A stretch of DNA of 64,000 nucleotides from Streptomyces olivaceus (GTDB taxonomy: Bacteria; Actinomycetota; Actinomycetes; Streptomycetales; Streptomycetaceae): assembly GCF_000721235.1 (NCBI RefSeq), contig NZ_JOFH01000023.1:1-64000 (forward strand), in the 5' to 3' direction. A model generated the notes under the pieces. It was not told the DNA's origin and did not search any database. It worked only from the letters and a program-made list of their open reading frames with translations. Below are positions 1-7,523 of this stretch, piece after piece. Positions within the stretch are counted from its first letter, which is position 1. Each line of letters starts with the position of its first letter. The position numbers and the translations under genes were made by a program.

Positions 1-36
1 GGCGGGGGGTGCCTGCGGGGGGCCTGCCCCGCGCCC

Positions 37-1104
37 CTACCCCGCGCCCGTCACCGCCGAGAGCCGGTGGACGTCGCGGGCCGAGCCCGTCACGCCGGAC
101 AGGAAGCCGCGCGCCCGGGGTGAGGCGGTCTCGGTGAGCCAGGCGGGGTCGATGTCGCAGACGGCGACGCGGACCTCGGTGCCGGCCAGGGCCAGCGGCA
201 GGGTGTGCACGACGGTGGAGGGGAAGCTGAGGACGGTGCGGCCGACCGGGCCGCGGCGGGCGATCAGTTCGAGGGGCAGGTCGGGGCGGACGATCTGCAG
301 CCCCGTCTCCACGGCCAGCCGGTGCAGCTTCTCGGCGCTCTCGCGGCGGTGGGCGAAGTAGCGGGCCGCGCCGTGCGCCTTCGCCAGGCCGCGCACGGCG
401 TCCACGTAGCGGTCGGCGTCGACCACGCCGGTCTCGACCAGGGAGGTGCCGACCATGTCGGCGCCCTGGGTGACACGGGGCGGGCCGAAGCGGGAGCGGG
501 TCCAGGCGAAGTCGTTCGCGGTGACGGTGACGCCGTGGGGGACGTCCTCGATGGGCATGGAGGAGAAGACCGAGACCTCGCGGTCCCCGGCCGGGGTCAG
601 GCGGTGCCGGGCGGACCGGGACACCGGGGCGAAGAGCAGGTCGCGCGGGCCGGGACGACTGCCCTTGCGGTGCCAGCGCACCAGGCGTTCGCCGTGGGCC
701 AGCTGGGTGACGAACTCCATCGTGGCCGTGCCGTCGTCGACGACGACGAGGTCGTGGGCACGGGTGATGGTCAGCAGCAGCTGCACGTAGCGGGAGAAGG
801 GGTCGCCCATGACGATCCGTTCCGCCCGGCGCAGCTCGGTGGTGAGGCCGCCGACCGTGCGGAAGGGCGCCGTGGCGCCGCCCCTGGCCTCCTCCCAGCG
901 GATCTCGTGGCCCTCCTTGCGGGCCAGTTCCGCCATCCGGCGCAGCTGGCCGCGGGTCATCGGGTCGACGGGCGAGAGGACCACGAGGGTGAGCTCCGCG
1001 CCGGGTGCGCGGGTGTGCGCCCACTCCAGCACGTTCAGCAGTTGTACCGGGCTCTCGACGAAGGCGAGAGTGCGGGGGCCGGCGTTCCCGGCGCGGGGGC
1101 TCAT
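37..1104 (-). CDS. Sialyltransferase-like glycosyltransferase (GT52-like)
   Basis: A 355-residue protein, last gene of the leftward nonulosonate operon. No signal peptide or membrane segment is visible. It opens with a Rossmann-like strand and the segment FVESPVQLLN, has an acidic DDGTATMEF near residue 120, and a C-terminal block with AHRRESAEKL followed by LSFPSTVVHTLPL. This order (SPxQL, DDG, HxRE, then SxxS/T) resembles GT-B bacterial sialyltransferases of the GT52 type. The position directly behind neuB and the CMP-nonulosonate synthetase supports a transferase using a CMP-activated nonulosonate. The family call is by eye; donor and acceptor are inferred. It stops at a TAG and starts at ATG 1104 about 90 bases after neuB. 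A polysialyltransferase-like or merely structural GT-B role is the alternative. Confidence 0.6.
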   Translation of the reverse strand: MSPRAGNAGPRTLAFVESPVQLLNVLEWAHTRAPGAELTLVVLSPVDPMTRGQLRRMAELARKEGHEIRWEEARGGATAPFRTVGGLTTELRRAERIVMGDPFSRYVQLLLTITRAHDLVVVDDGTATMEFVTQLAHGERLVRWHRKGSRPGPRDLLFAPVSRSARHRLTPAGDREVSVFSSMPIEDVPHGVTVTANDFAWTRSRFGPPRVTQGADMVGTSLVETGVVDADRYVDAVRGLAKAHGAARYFAHRRESAEKLHRLAVETGLQIVRPDLPLELIARRGPVGRTVLSFPSTVVHTLPLALAGTEVRVAVCDIDPAWLTETASPRARGFLSGVTGSARDVHRLSAVTGAG

Positions 1105-1156
1105 CGGTGTGGGACCGTCCCGTGGTGAGGGCCTGATGGGGGTGTCGGGACCCGGC

Positions 1157-1175
1157 GCCGGACAGGGCGTCCGGC
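1157..1175 (-). other. Small hairpin between neuB and the downstream transferase gene
   Basis: GCCGGAC, a five-base loop, then GTCCGGC lies in the 90-base gap between two co-oriented genes. There is no T-run. It could be a processing or attenuation element inside the operon, or chance in GC-rich DNA. Confidence 0.25.
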
Positions 1176-1194
1176 CCCGGGTGCCGTACTGGGG

Positions 1195-2133
1195 TCAGAC
1201 CGTGACCGGCTCGCCCGCGGCGGCGGCGATGTCCGCCTCGGCGACGACACCGGTGACGCGGCGCAGCTTCTTCATCGGGCCGAGCTCGGAGTCGTAGACC
1301 TTCTTGACGCCGTCGCCGAGGGAGGCCTCGATGGTGCGGATGTCGCGGACCAGTCGGGTCAGGCCCTGCGGCTCGACGGAGGCGGCCTGGTCGGAGCCCC
1401 ACATGGCGCGGTCCAGGGTGATGTGGCGCTCGACGAAGGTGGCACCCAGCGCCACGGCGGCGAGCGTGGTCTGCAGGCCGGTCTCGTGGCCGGAGTAGCC
1501 GATCGGGACGTTCGGGAACTCCTGCTGGAGGGTGTTGATGACCCGCAGGTTCAGCTCCTCGGCCTGCGCCGGGTACGTCGACGTGGCGTGGCACATCAGG
1601 ATGTTGTCCGAGCCGAGGACCTCGACCGCGTGGCGGATCTGCTTCGGGGTGGACATGCCGGTGGAGAGGATGACCGTGCGGCCGGTGGCGCGCAGGGCGC
1701 GCAGCAGCTCGTCGTCGGTCAGCGAGGCGGAGGCGACCTTGTGGGCGGGGACGTCGAACTTCTCCAGGAAGGCGACGGCCTCGGTGTCCCACGGGGAGGC
1801 GAACCAGTCGATGTTCTTGGTCTTGCAGTACTCGTCGATCCGGCGGTACTCGTCCTCGCCGAACTCCACGCGGTGGCGGTAGTCGATGTAGGTCATGCGG
1901 CCCCAGGGGGTGTCCCGCTCGATGTCCCACTGGTCGCGCGGGGTGCAGATCTCCGGGGTGCGCTTCTGGAACTTGACGGCGTCGCAGCCGGCCTCGGCTG
2001 CGGCGTCGATCAGCTTGAAGGCGTTCTCCAGCTCGCCGTTGTGGTTGATGCCGATCTCGCCGGTGACGTAGACGGGGCGGCCGGGGCCGGCCTCGCGGGT
2101 GCCGAAGCTGCGGATGCGGGAGTTGGTGCTCAT
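1195..2133 (-). CDS. neuB: Nonulosonate (sialic acid/Kdn-type) synthase, NeuB family, no SAF domain
   Basis: NeuB enzymes condense phosphoenolpyruvate with a mannose-type sugar to make a nine-carbon nonulosonic acid in the cytoplasm. Residues about 15-280 are a clear NeuB TIM barrel: EIGINHNG, VKFQKRTPE, GYSGHETG and VERHITLDRAMWG are all present. The protein is only 312 residues and ends soon after the barrel, so the C-terminal SAF (antifreeze-like) domain of typical 340-350-residue NeuB proteins is missing. In characterised NeuB that domain reaches into the partner's active site near the N-acetyl group, so its absence fits an acceptor without that group. ATG 2133 lies 12 bases after the stop of the CMP-transferase gene, whose stop codon overlaps the AAGGA ribosome site, indicating coupling. 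No NeuC-type epimerase is in the window. Confidence 0.88.
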   Translation of the reverse strand: MSTNSRIRSFGTREAGPGRPVYVTGEIGINHNGELENAFKLIDAAAEAGCDAVKFQKRTPEICTPRDQWDIERDTPWGRMTYIDYRHRVEFGEDEYRRIDEYCKTKNIDWFASPWDTEAVAFLEKFDVPAHKVASASLTDDELLRALRATGRTVILSTGMSTPKQIRHAVEVLGSDNILMCHATSTYPAQAEELNLRVINTLQQEFPNVPIGYSGHETGLQTTLAAVALGATFVERHITLDRAMWGSDQAASVEPQGLTRLVRDIRTIEASLGDGVKKVYDSELGPMKKLRRVTGVVAEADIAAAAGEPVTV

Positions 2134-2145
2134 GCTGGGGATTCC

Positions 2146-3450
2146 TTACTTGGACTGGGTGAGCGTGGGGGATTCGAGGGTGGTTCCGGGCGTGCCGGCG
2201 GGGTCGAGGGCGTCCAGCGAGGGGCCCAGGAGCCAGGTCGCGACCTCGCGGACCGCCCCCTCGCCGCCGGGGACGGTGGTGACGGCGCGCGCCGCGCCGC
2301 GTACGGCGTCGTGGGCGCTCGCGACCGCCACGGGCCAGCCGACGAGGGCGAAGCACGGCAGGTCGTTGACGTCGTTGCCGACGTAGAGCACGCGCTCGGG
2401 CGCGATGCCCTGTTCCTCGCACCACTGCTTGAGGGCGAGGTCCTTGCGGTCGATGCCGTGCAGCACGGGCAGCTTGAGCTTGCGCGCGCGGGCGGCGACG
2501 ACCGGGTTCACCTCCGTGGACAGGATCAGCATCGTCAGTCCGCTGCGGCGCAGGGCGGCGATGCCGAGTCCGTCGCCGCGGTGCACGGAGACGAACTCGC
2601 GCCCGTCGGAGTCGATCAGCACCCGGTCGTCGGTCTGGGTGCCGTCGAAGTCGAGGACGACCGCGTCGATGTCGTCGGCGGTCGGGAGGGCGCCCGGGCG
2701 GGCGGCGTCGAAGTGCGGGGCCAGGGCGCGGGCGCGGGCCAGGTCGTGCGGGTCGTCGATCTCCAGGACGCGGGCCGCGTCGGTGCGGACCAGTTCGGTG
2801 CGGCCGAAGAAGCGGTGCCCGTGCTTGCGGAAGCCGGGGGCGGCCATGGCGTAGGCGGCGCCGGTCTCCAGCAGGTCCTGCGGGCGGTCCTGGCGGCGCG
2901 GGCGGTACGCCTTGTCGTGGTTGACGCCGTAGCCGCCGGTGTCCCGGCGCGTCCCGTCCTCGGACGCCTCGTCCGCGCCGTCGCGCCACACGAAGCCGTG
3001 GAACGGGGCCACGGTCACGGCGGTGTCGGCGCCGTCCTCGGCGACCGCGCCGGCCACCCCGTCGATGTCCTCGCGGACGATGAAGGGGCTGGTGCACTGC
3101 ACGAGCAGCACCACGTCGACGGCGGCACCGTGCAGGGCCTCGTGGGTGTCCATGGCGTGCAGTACGGCGGCCTCGGAGGTGGCCGTGTCCCCGGCGATGG
3201 CGGCGGGGCGCAGCACGACCTCGGCGCCGGCCTCGCGGGCCGCGGCGGCGATGGCCTGGTCGTCGGTGGAGACGACGACGTCCGTCACCAGGCGGGTGGC
3301 CCGGCACTCGCGCACCGCGCGGGACACCAGGGGGACGCCGCCGACGGAGGCGAGGTTCTTCGCGGGCACTCCCTTGGAGCCGCCGCGCGCGGGAATGACG
3401 GCGAGCACCCGGCGCACCGAGGCGCCCTGGCCCGCTTCCGGATGGGACAT
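2146..3450 (-). CDS. CMP-nonulosonate synthetase fused to a KdsC-like HAD phosphatase
   Basis: A 434-residue two-domain protein. Residues about 15-235 are an acylneuraminate cytidylyltransferase, with the signature IPARGGSKGVPAKN at residue 18 and the QCTSPF segment; this domain transfers CMP from CTP to the nonulosonate. Residues about 265-420 are a HAD phosphatase of the KdsC type: DFDGTQTDD (motif I), then LSTE and a late YVGNDVNDL (motif IV). Such phosphatases remove the 9-phosphate from nonulosonate-9-phosphate. The fusion suggests a phosphorylated intermediate is dephosphorylated and activated by one polypeptide. I place the start at ATG 3450 because the frame upstream of it is low-complexity Pro/Arg without domain homology. 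The stop is TAA, followed immediately by neuB. Confidence 0.88.
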   Translation of the reverse strand: MSHPEAGQGASVRRVLAVIPARGGSKGVPAKNLASVGGVPLVSRAVRECRATRLVTDVVVSTDDQAIAAAAREAGAEVVLRPAAIAGDTATSEAAVLHAMDTHEALHGAAVDVVLLVQCTSPFIVREDIDGVAGAVAEDGADTAVTVAPFHGFVWRDGADEASEDGTRRDTGGYGVNHDKAYRPRRQDRPQDLLETGAAYAMAAPGFRKHGHRFFGRTELVRTDAARVLEIDDPHDLARARALAPHFDAARPGALPTADDIDAVVLDFDGTQTDDRVLIDSDGREFVSVHRGDGLGIAALRRSGLTMLILSTEVNPVVAARARKLKLPVLHGIDRKDLALKQWCEEQGIAPERVLYVGNDVNDLPCFALVGWPVAVASAHDAVRGAARAVTTVPGGEGAVREVATWLLGPSLDALDPAGTPGTTLESPTLTQSK

Positions 3451-3566
3451 GGGGTCTGCTCCTTGCGCAGGGGGCTGCGGGACGTTCGGGGTCCGCGGAG
3501 GGGTCGGGGGCCGCGAAGGGGCCGGGGTACGGGAGGGGGCCGCGCTCGCGGGCGTCGGGCGGCCGG

Positions 3567-4922
3567 TCACAGCTCCCCCATCCGGCGGATCACCGGGGCC
3601 ACCCGCTGGACGCCGTGGCGGTAGGCGCCCCGGGCGGCGCGGCGGACGACCTGGCGGACGGGTCCCGGGGCCCGGTCGGCCGCGGGGGCGCCGGGCAGCG
3701 GGGTGCCGTCGGGGGCGAGGTGGTGGCGGGCGAGGATGCCGGGCAGATAGCCGGGCGCGGTGACCAGCGTGTAGTAGGGGGCGAGCGGGGGCAGGCCGCC
3801 GGTCCTGGCGAGGAGGCGGGCGATGCGCCCCCGCGCCTCGTCGAAGGCGGTCTCGTAGCCGCCGTCCGCCGCCACGCCCTGCCGGGCGACCCACTCGGGG
3901 TCGGGCGCCGGGCGGTGGCCCTCGTCGAGCTGGTCCCAGGAGGCGAGGCAGCCCGAGCCGACGAAGTGGTGGTTGCCGAGCGCCTCGCGCACCCCGAGGT
4001 CGCTCAGGACGACGGTGGGGATGCGGCGGTGCAGGGATTCGAGGGCCGCCGTGGAGCTGACGGTGACCAGCAGGTCGGTGCGGTCGAGGACCTCGCCCAT
4101 GTGCCCGTAGACCAGGCGGAAGTTGGCCGGCGGGTCGGCCCGCTGCACCAGCTTCTGGTAGGGCAGCTCCTCGATGTGCGTGGTGTGCTCGCCGGGCCGG
4201 GAGCGCAGCTTGAGCAGGACCTCGCGCTCGGGGTGCCGGCGGGCGTGCCGGATCAGCCGTTCGAGGAGGTACGTACGGTCCCGGCGACTGTCCGGCACGG
4301 AGGGCTGGGCCGCGAAGACGACCGTGTAGGGGCGCTCCCCTCCGCCCTCGCCGGCCGGTTCGCCCGCGTAGGCGGCGCCGCCCAGGAAGGGCAGGGCGAC
4401 CTCGGTCACGGCGGACGCGTCGGCGCCGACCCCCTCGTACACGGCGCGGAAGCGGTCCGCGTCCTGGCGGGAGTTGGCGAGGACGAGGTCGGCGCCGTGC
4501 CGCAGCAGCAGGCCGTCGGCGAGCTTCTCGTAGACGACGCCGACGTAGCCCGTGACGACGACGGGCCGGTCGGCGCGGTCCTGCCAGATCCGGGCCAGCC
4601 CGTGCAGCATCGCCTGGACACCGCCGCCGACCAGGGCGAGGACGAGGAGGTCGTAGGACTCCTCGTCCCGCGCCTCGTCCATGGCGCGCAGGAACTCGAC
4701 GGCGGTCACCTCGCGGAGCGAGTCCGCGTCGACGCCGACTTCCCGCAGCTGGCGGGCGGTGGGGGTGGCTCGGCCGCGCAGCAGGTAGCCGTCGAGACGG
4801 ACGTCCGTGTCGTCGGGGGTCTCGGGGGAGACGCGGGACGCGGTGAGCGCGCCCCATTTCCACCGGGTGTCGGAATCCGCCAGTACGGCGACTCGCAGGG
4901 CCTTCGTTGCACTTGCTGGCAC
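3567..4922 (-). CDS. Putative glycosyltransferase (DUF6716-like), first gene of nonulosonate operon
   Basis: A 451-residue soluble protein. The N-terminal half has a Rossmann-like beginning (RVAVLADSDTRWKWG) and VLALVGGGVQAMLHG; the second half has VLLKLRSRPGEHTTH, VTVSSTAALESLHRR and PTVVLSDLGVREALG, the arrangement seen in GT-B sugar-nucleotide-binding domains, where a serine-rich loop and a late acidic residue contact the nucleotide. I recognise it as the Streptomyces family usually labelled DUF6716 glycosyltransferase. The substrate is unknown; the context suggests backbone or side-chain synthesis of the nonulosonate polymer. It starts at GTG 4922 without a ribosome site but 7 nt behind a TAGCGT -10 box, so probably leaderless. 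It is divergent from the GT2 gene at 5121. Confidence 0.6.
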   Translation of the reverse strand: MPASATKALRVAVLADSDTRWKWGALTASRVSPETPDDTDVRLDGYLLRGRATPTARQLREVGVDADSLREVTAVEFLRAMDEARDEESYDLLVLALVGGGVQAMLHGLARIWQDRADRPVVVTGYVGVVYEKLADGLLLRHGADLVLANSRQDADRFRAVYEGVGADASAVTEVALPFLGGAAYAGEPAGEGGGERPYTVVFAAQPSVPDSRRDRTYLLERLIRHARRHPEREVLLKLRSRPGEHTTHIEELPYQKLVQRADPPANFRLVYGHMGEVLDRTDLLVTVSSTAALESLHRRIPTVVLSDLGVREALGNHHFVGSGCLASWDQLDEGHRPAPDPEWVARQGVAADGGYETAFDEARGRIARLLARTGGLPPLAPYYTLVTAPGYLPGILARHHLAPDGTPLPGAPAADRAPGPVRQVVRRAARGAYRHGVQRVAPVIRRMGEL

Positions 4923-4929
4923 GTCGTAG

Positions 4930-4935
4930 ACGCTA
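4930..4935 (-). promoter_or_regulatory. -10 box of a probable leaderless promoter (leftward operon)
   Basis: On the minus strand TAGCGT is followed by seven bases and then GTG at 4922, placing transcription start at or next to the start codon. No convincing -35 is seen at 17-18 bases. The same box and spacing precede the divergent GTG at 5121. Confidence 0.55.
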
Positions 4936-5107
4936 GGAAGGCATTTCTAGGAACCGCCCAACCGGAATCCAACAAACGGTGAACAGAACATCGACGAATG
5001 GGGAATCAGGCCGCCCGGCGCTTTTACGAGCGTGCGCTTCACGGCTTCGCCACGCCCCGTTCACCGCGTGTCAAGGTTCAGGTAAAGCACGGTGCCGGGC
5101 TGCCGCC

Positions 5108-5113
5108 TAGCGT
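5108..5113 (+). promoter_or_regulatory. -10 box of a probable leaderless promoter (rightward operon)
   Basis: TAGCGT, then seven bases, then GTG at 5121. It decides the start of the GT2 gene: the frame is open further upstream to ATG 4998, but no ribosome site is visible there and the glycosyltransferase fold begins at the GTG. A -35 is not obvious. Confidence 0.55.
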
Positions 5114-5120
5114 CATTCCC

Positions 5121-6101
5121 GTGCCCAAGCTCTCCGTCATCGTGCCGTTCTACAACGTGCGGCAGTACGCCCCCGACACCCTGCGGAGTCTGCGCGCGAA
5201 CGCGCGGGACGACTTCGAATTCATTCTCGTCGACGACTGCTCGTCCGACGGGACCGCGGACCTGCTCGAACGCGCCGAGTCCGAGCTGCCGGGGGCGGTG
5301 CTGGTCCGACACGAACGCAACGGCGGCCTGGCCACCGCCCGCAACACCGGCATCGACCGGGCGCGCGGCGAGTACCTGACCTTCCTGGACGGCGACGACT
5401 GGCTGGCCCCCGGATACTACGACCGGCTCGTCGCCGCCATCGAGGACCTGGGCTGCGACTTCGTACGCACCGACCACGTCCAGTGCACGGCACGGGCGCG
5501 GCTGGTGCAGCGGGTGCCGCACGGCCGCCGCAACGTGCGGCTGAACCCGCGCGACGCGATCCTGCCCGCGCACCGCTCCACCTCCGTCGACTACGCCTAC
5601 GCGTGGGCCGGCGTCTACCACCGCCGGCTGGTCGAGCGCGGGCTGCTGCACTTCACCGACGGGCTGCGCACCGCCGAGGACCGGCCGTGGATCTGGAAGC
5701 TGCACCGCGAGGCGGAGTCGTTCGCGGTGACCGGGCTGCTCGGCGTCTTCTACCGGCGCGGGGTGGCGTCCTCGCTCACCCAGATCGGCGACGTCCGCCA
5801 GCTCGACTTCGTCCGGGCCTTCGACGAGGTGGTGGCGGGCGCGGCCGGGGACGCCGACGCCGCGCGCCTGCTGCCGAAGGCCGTGCGCACGTACTGCGCG
5901 ATCATCTCCCACCATCTCGGTTCCGTTGAAAGGTTCGAGCCTGCCGTGGCCCGCAAACTGAAGGCGATGAGCGCCGCCGCGCTGCGGCGGATGCCGCAGG
6001 ACGCGCTCGACGACGTACTCGGGTCGATGGACGCCGAGCGGGCCACCCGGCTGCGCAGGCTGCGCCGCCGCGCCCTGCCGGGTGCGGAGGTGGCGGCGTG
6101 A
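5121..6101 (+). CDS. GT2-family glycosyltransferase
   Basis: A 326-residue inverting GT-A glycosyltransferase. The fold starts at once with LSVIVPFYNV (residues 4-13), followed by ILVDDCSSDGT, the GGLATARNTG segment and the DxD-like metal site FLDGDDW near residue 90. The C-terminal third (residues about 220-326) is helical and basic, possibly a membrane-associating or acceptor domain; no transmembrane segment is clear. It heads a rightward operon: its stop overlaps the next start by four bases (GTGA). Its neighbours make it a candidate backbone or side-chain transferase for the nonulosonate-containing wall polymer. Substrate is not deducible. Start chosen at GTG 5121 on the leaderless -10 box. 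Confidence 0.85.
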   Translation: MPKLSVIVPFYNVRQYAPDTLRSLRANARDDFEFILVDDCSSDGTADLLERAESELPGAVLVRHERNGGLATARNTGIDRARGEYLTFLDGDDWLAPGYYDRLVAAIEDLGCDFVRTDHVQCTARARLVQRVPHGRRNVRLNPRDAILPAHRSTSVDYAYAWAGVYHRRLVERGLLHFTDGLRTAEDRPWIWKLHREAESFAVTGLLGVFYRRGVASSLTQIGDVRQLDFVRAFDEVVAGAAGDADAARLLPKAVRTYCAIISHHLGSVERFEPAVARKLKAMSAAALRRMPQDALDDVLGSMDAERATRLRRLRRRALPGAEVAA

Positions 6102-7435
6102 CCACGCAGATCTTCATGGCGTCGACCCTGTACGGCGCGGCGACGCTCGCCGCCGCCCTGGACAGCGGCTGCTTCGACGCGGCCGACCGGCGGATCCTGC
6201 TGGTCTCCAACAACGCGGCGACGCCCGAGACGACGCCGTCCCTCGACGTGATGCCGGGCTTCGAGGAGCTGCGCACGCGCTTCGACGACGTGCTGTCGTG
6301 GAACGAGACGATCTTCCCCTTCCACCCCGGCGGCTGGTCCCCGCGGGTGGACGACGCCCCGATGTGGGAGCGGTATCTGCGGCTGGCCTGGGGGCTCGGC
6401 GACGACGACGTGGCGCTGGCCGTGGAGTCGATCCAGGTGCACCCGGCGCTCGGCGTGGCGCAGATCTTCACGGACGCGCCGCTCACCGTCTACGCCGACG
6501 GCCTGATGAGCTACGGCCCCACCCGCAACAAGCTCGACCCGCTGGTCGGCACGCGCGTGGAGCGGCTGCTCCACCTGGACCTGGTGCCGGGGCTCGCGCC
6601 GCTGCTGCTGACCGAGTTCGAGGTCGGGGCGGAGATCGTGCCGACGGAGGCGTTCACCAAGGTGCTGGCCGAACTGGCCGGCACCGGCGCCGGTCTGCCG
6701 GACGTGGAGGGGCCCGCGGTGCTGCTCGGGCAGTACCTGTCGGCGCTGGGCATCCTGACCGCCGAGGAGGAGGAGGACCTGCACGTGCGGATGCTGACGG
6801 GCGCCGTCGGCCTCGGGCACACCCGCGTGGTGTTCAAGCCGCACCCCACGGCCCCGGCCCGGTACACCAGCACGCTGGAGCAGGAGGCCGAGAAGCTCGG
6901 CGTCGAACTGACCGTGGTGGACACGCCGGTCCTCGCCGAGGTGCTGTACCGGCGGATGCGTCCGGCGCTGGTGGTGGGCTGCTTCTCCACGGCCCTGATC
7001 ACCGCCTCCGCGCTGTACGGCCTGCCGGTCGCCCGGGTGGGCACCGAGACGCTGCTCGAGCGGCTCACGCCGTACGAGAACAGCAACCGCGTCCCGGTCA
7101 CCATCGTCGACGCGCTGCTGCCGGAGCCGTCCGAGCCGGCCGCCGTCACCGAGCGCCGGCCGGGCACCGGCACCGACGCCCTCGCCTCGCTGGTGCGGGC
7201 CGTCGGGTTCGCGATGCAGCCCAAGATTCTGCCCGAGCTGCGCCCGGCGGCCGAGGAGTACCTGCGGGCCCACCTGGACACCGGCACCCGCCGGTACTTC
7301 AAGAAGCGCCGCCTGACCTCCCTCGGCCTGCCCGGCGGTGTCCCGTCCCAGCTGGCCTTCCTGCCCCGCAACGCGACGGCACGGCGCGTGGTGCGCACGG
7401 CCCGCGGTCTGAAGCGCCGGGTGGGCCGCCGCTGA
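6098..7435 (+). CDS. Polysialyltransferase-like protein (POLYST/GT38-like)
   Basis: A 445-residue protein resembling the alpha-2,8-polysialyltransferase family (POLYST). It starts with QIFMASTLYGAATL; VYADGLMSYGP near residue 130 corresponds to the acidic-Gly motif, FKPHPTAPARY near residue 247 to the HP motif, and GCFSTALITASALYG near residue 295 to the SS/ST motif of GT38-type enzymes. Those families use CMP-nonulosonate donors, which the divergent operon should make. The GTG start overlaps the GT2 stop by four bases, so the two are translationally coupled. The C-terminal 60 residues are very basic, as in membrane-associated transferases. Whether it polymerises Kdn or adds single residues cannot be read from sequence. 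Confidence 0.72.
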   Translation: MTTQIFMASTLYGAATLAAALDSGCFDAADRRILLVSNNAATPETTPSLDVMPGFEELRTRFDDVLSWNETIFPFHPGGWSPRVDDAPMWERYLRLAWGLGDDDVALAVESIQVHPALGVAQIFTDAPLTVYADGLMSYGPTRNKLDPLVGTRVERLLHLDLVPGLAPLLLTEFEVGAEIVPTEAFTKVLAELAGTGAGLPDVEGPAVLLGQYLSALGILTAEEEEDLHVRMLTGAVGLGHTRVVFKPHPTAPARYTSTLEQEAEKLGVELTVVDTPVLAEVLYRRMRPALVVGCFSTALITASALYGLPVARVGTETLLERLTPYENSNRVPVTIVDALLPEPSEPAAVTERRPGTGTDALASLVRAVGFAMQPKILPELRPAAEEYLRAHLDTGTRRYFKKRRLTSLGLPGGVPSQLAFLPRNATARRVVRTARGLKRRVGRR

Positions 7436-7458
7436 CCCCGCGCACGCCGCCTCCCCCG

Positions 7459-7509
7459 CCTCCGCGCCACCGATCGCACGCCACCTCCCATACCTCCGCG
7501 CCACCGATC
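7459..7509. repeat. 17-bp perfect direct repeat in an intercistronic spacer
   Basis: CCTCCGCGCCACCGATC occurs at 7459-7475 and 7493-7509, a 34-base period. The first copy is preceded by a similar CT-rich stretch. The repeat fills the gap between the POLYST-like gene and the methyltransferase gene; it looks like a local tandem duplication of non-coding sequence. Confidence 0.8.
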
Positions 7510-7523
7510 CCGTGAGGCATGAC

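Noticed and set aside
1423..3624. Long rightward frame of 733 codons opposite neuB and the CMP-transferase
   Set aside because: Composition is Val/Gly/Asp/Gln-rich shadow sequence typical of antisense frames in high-GC genes; the opposite strand has clear enzymes. Many similar shadows exist over the window.
3451..4863. 905-codon frame joining the CMP-transferase to sequence inside the DUF6716 gene
   Set aside because: The added part is Pro/Arg/Ala low complexity antiphase to a real gene; the domain begins at ATG 3450.
4998..5120. N-terminal extension of the GT2 gene to ATG 4998
   Set aside because: No ribosome site, no match to the GT2 fold, and it runs through the promoter region; the GTG at 5121 has a -10 box seven bases upstream.
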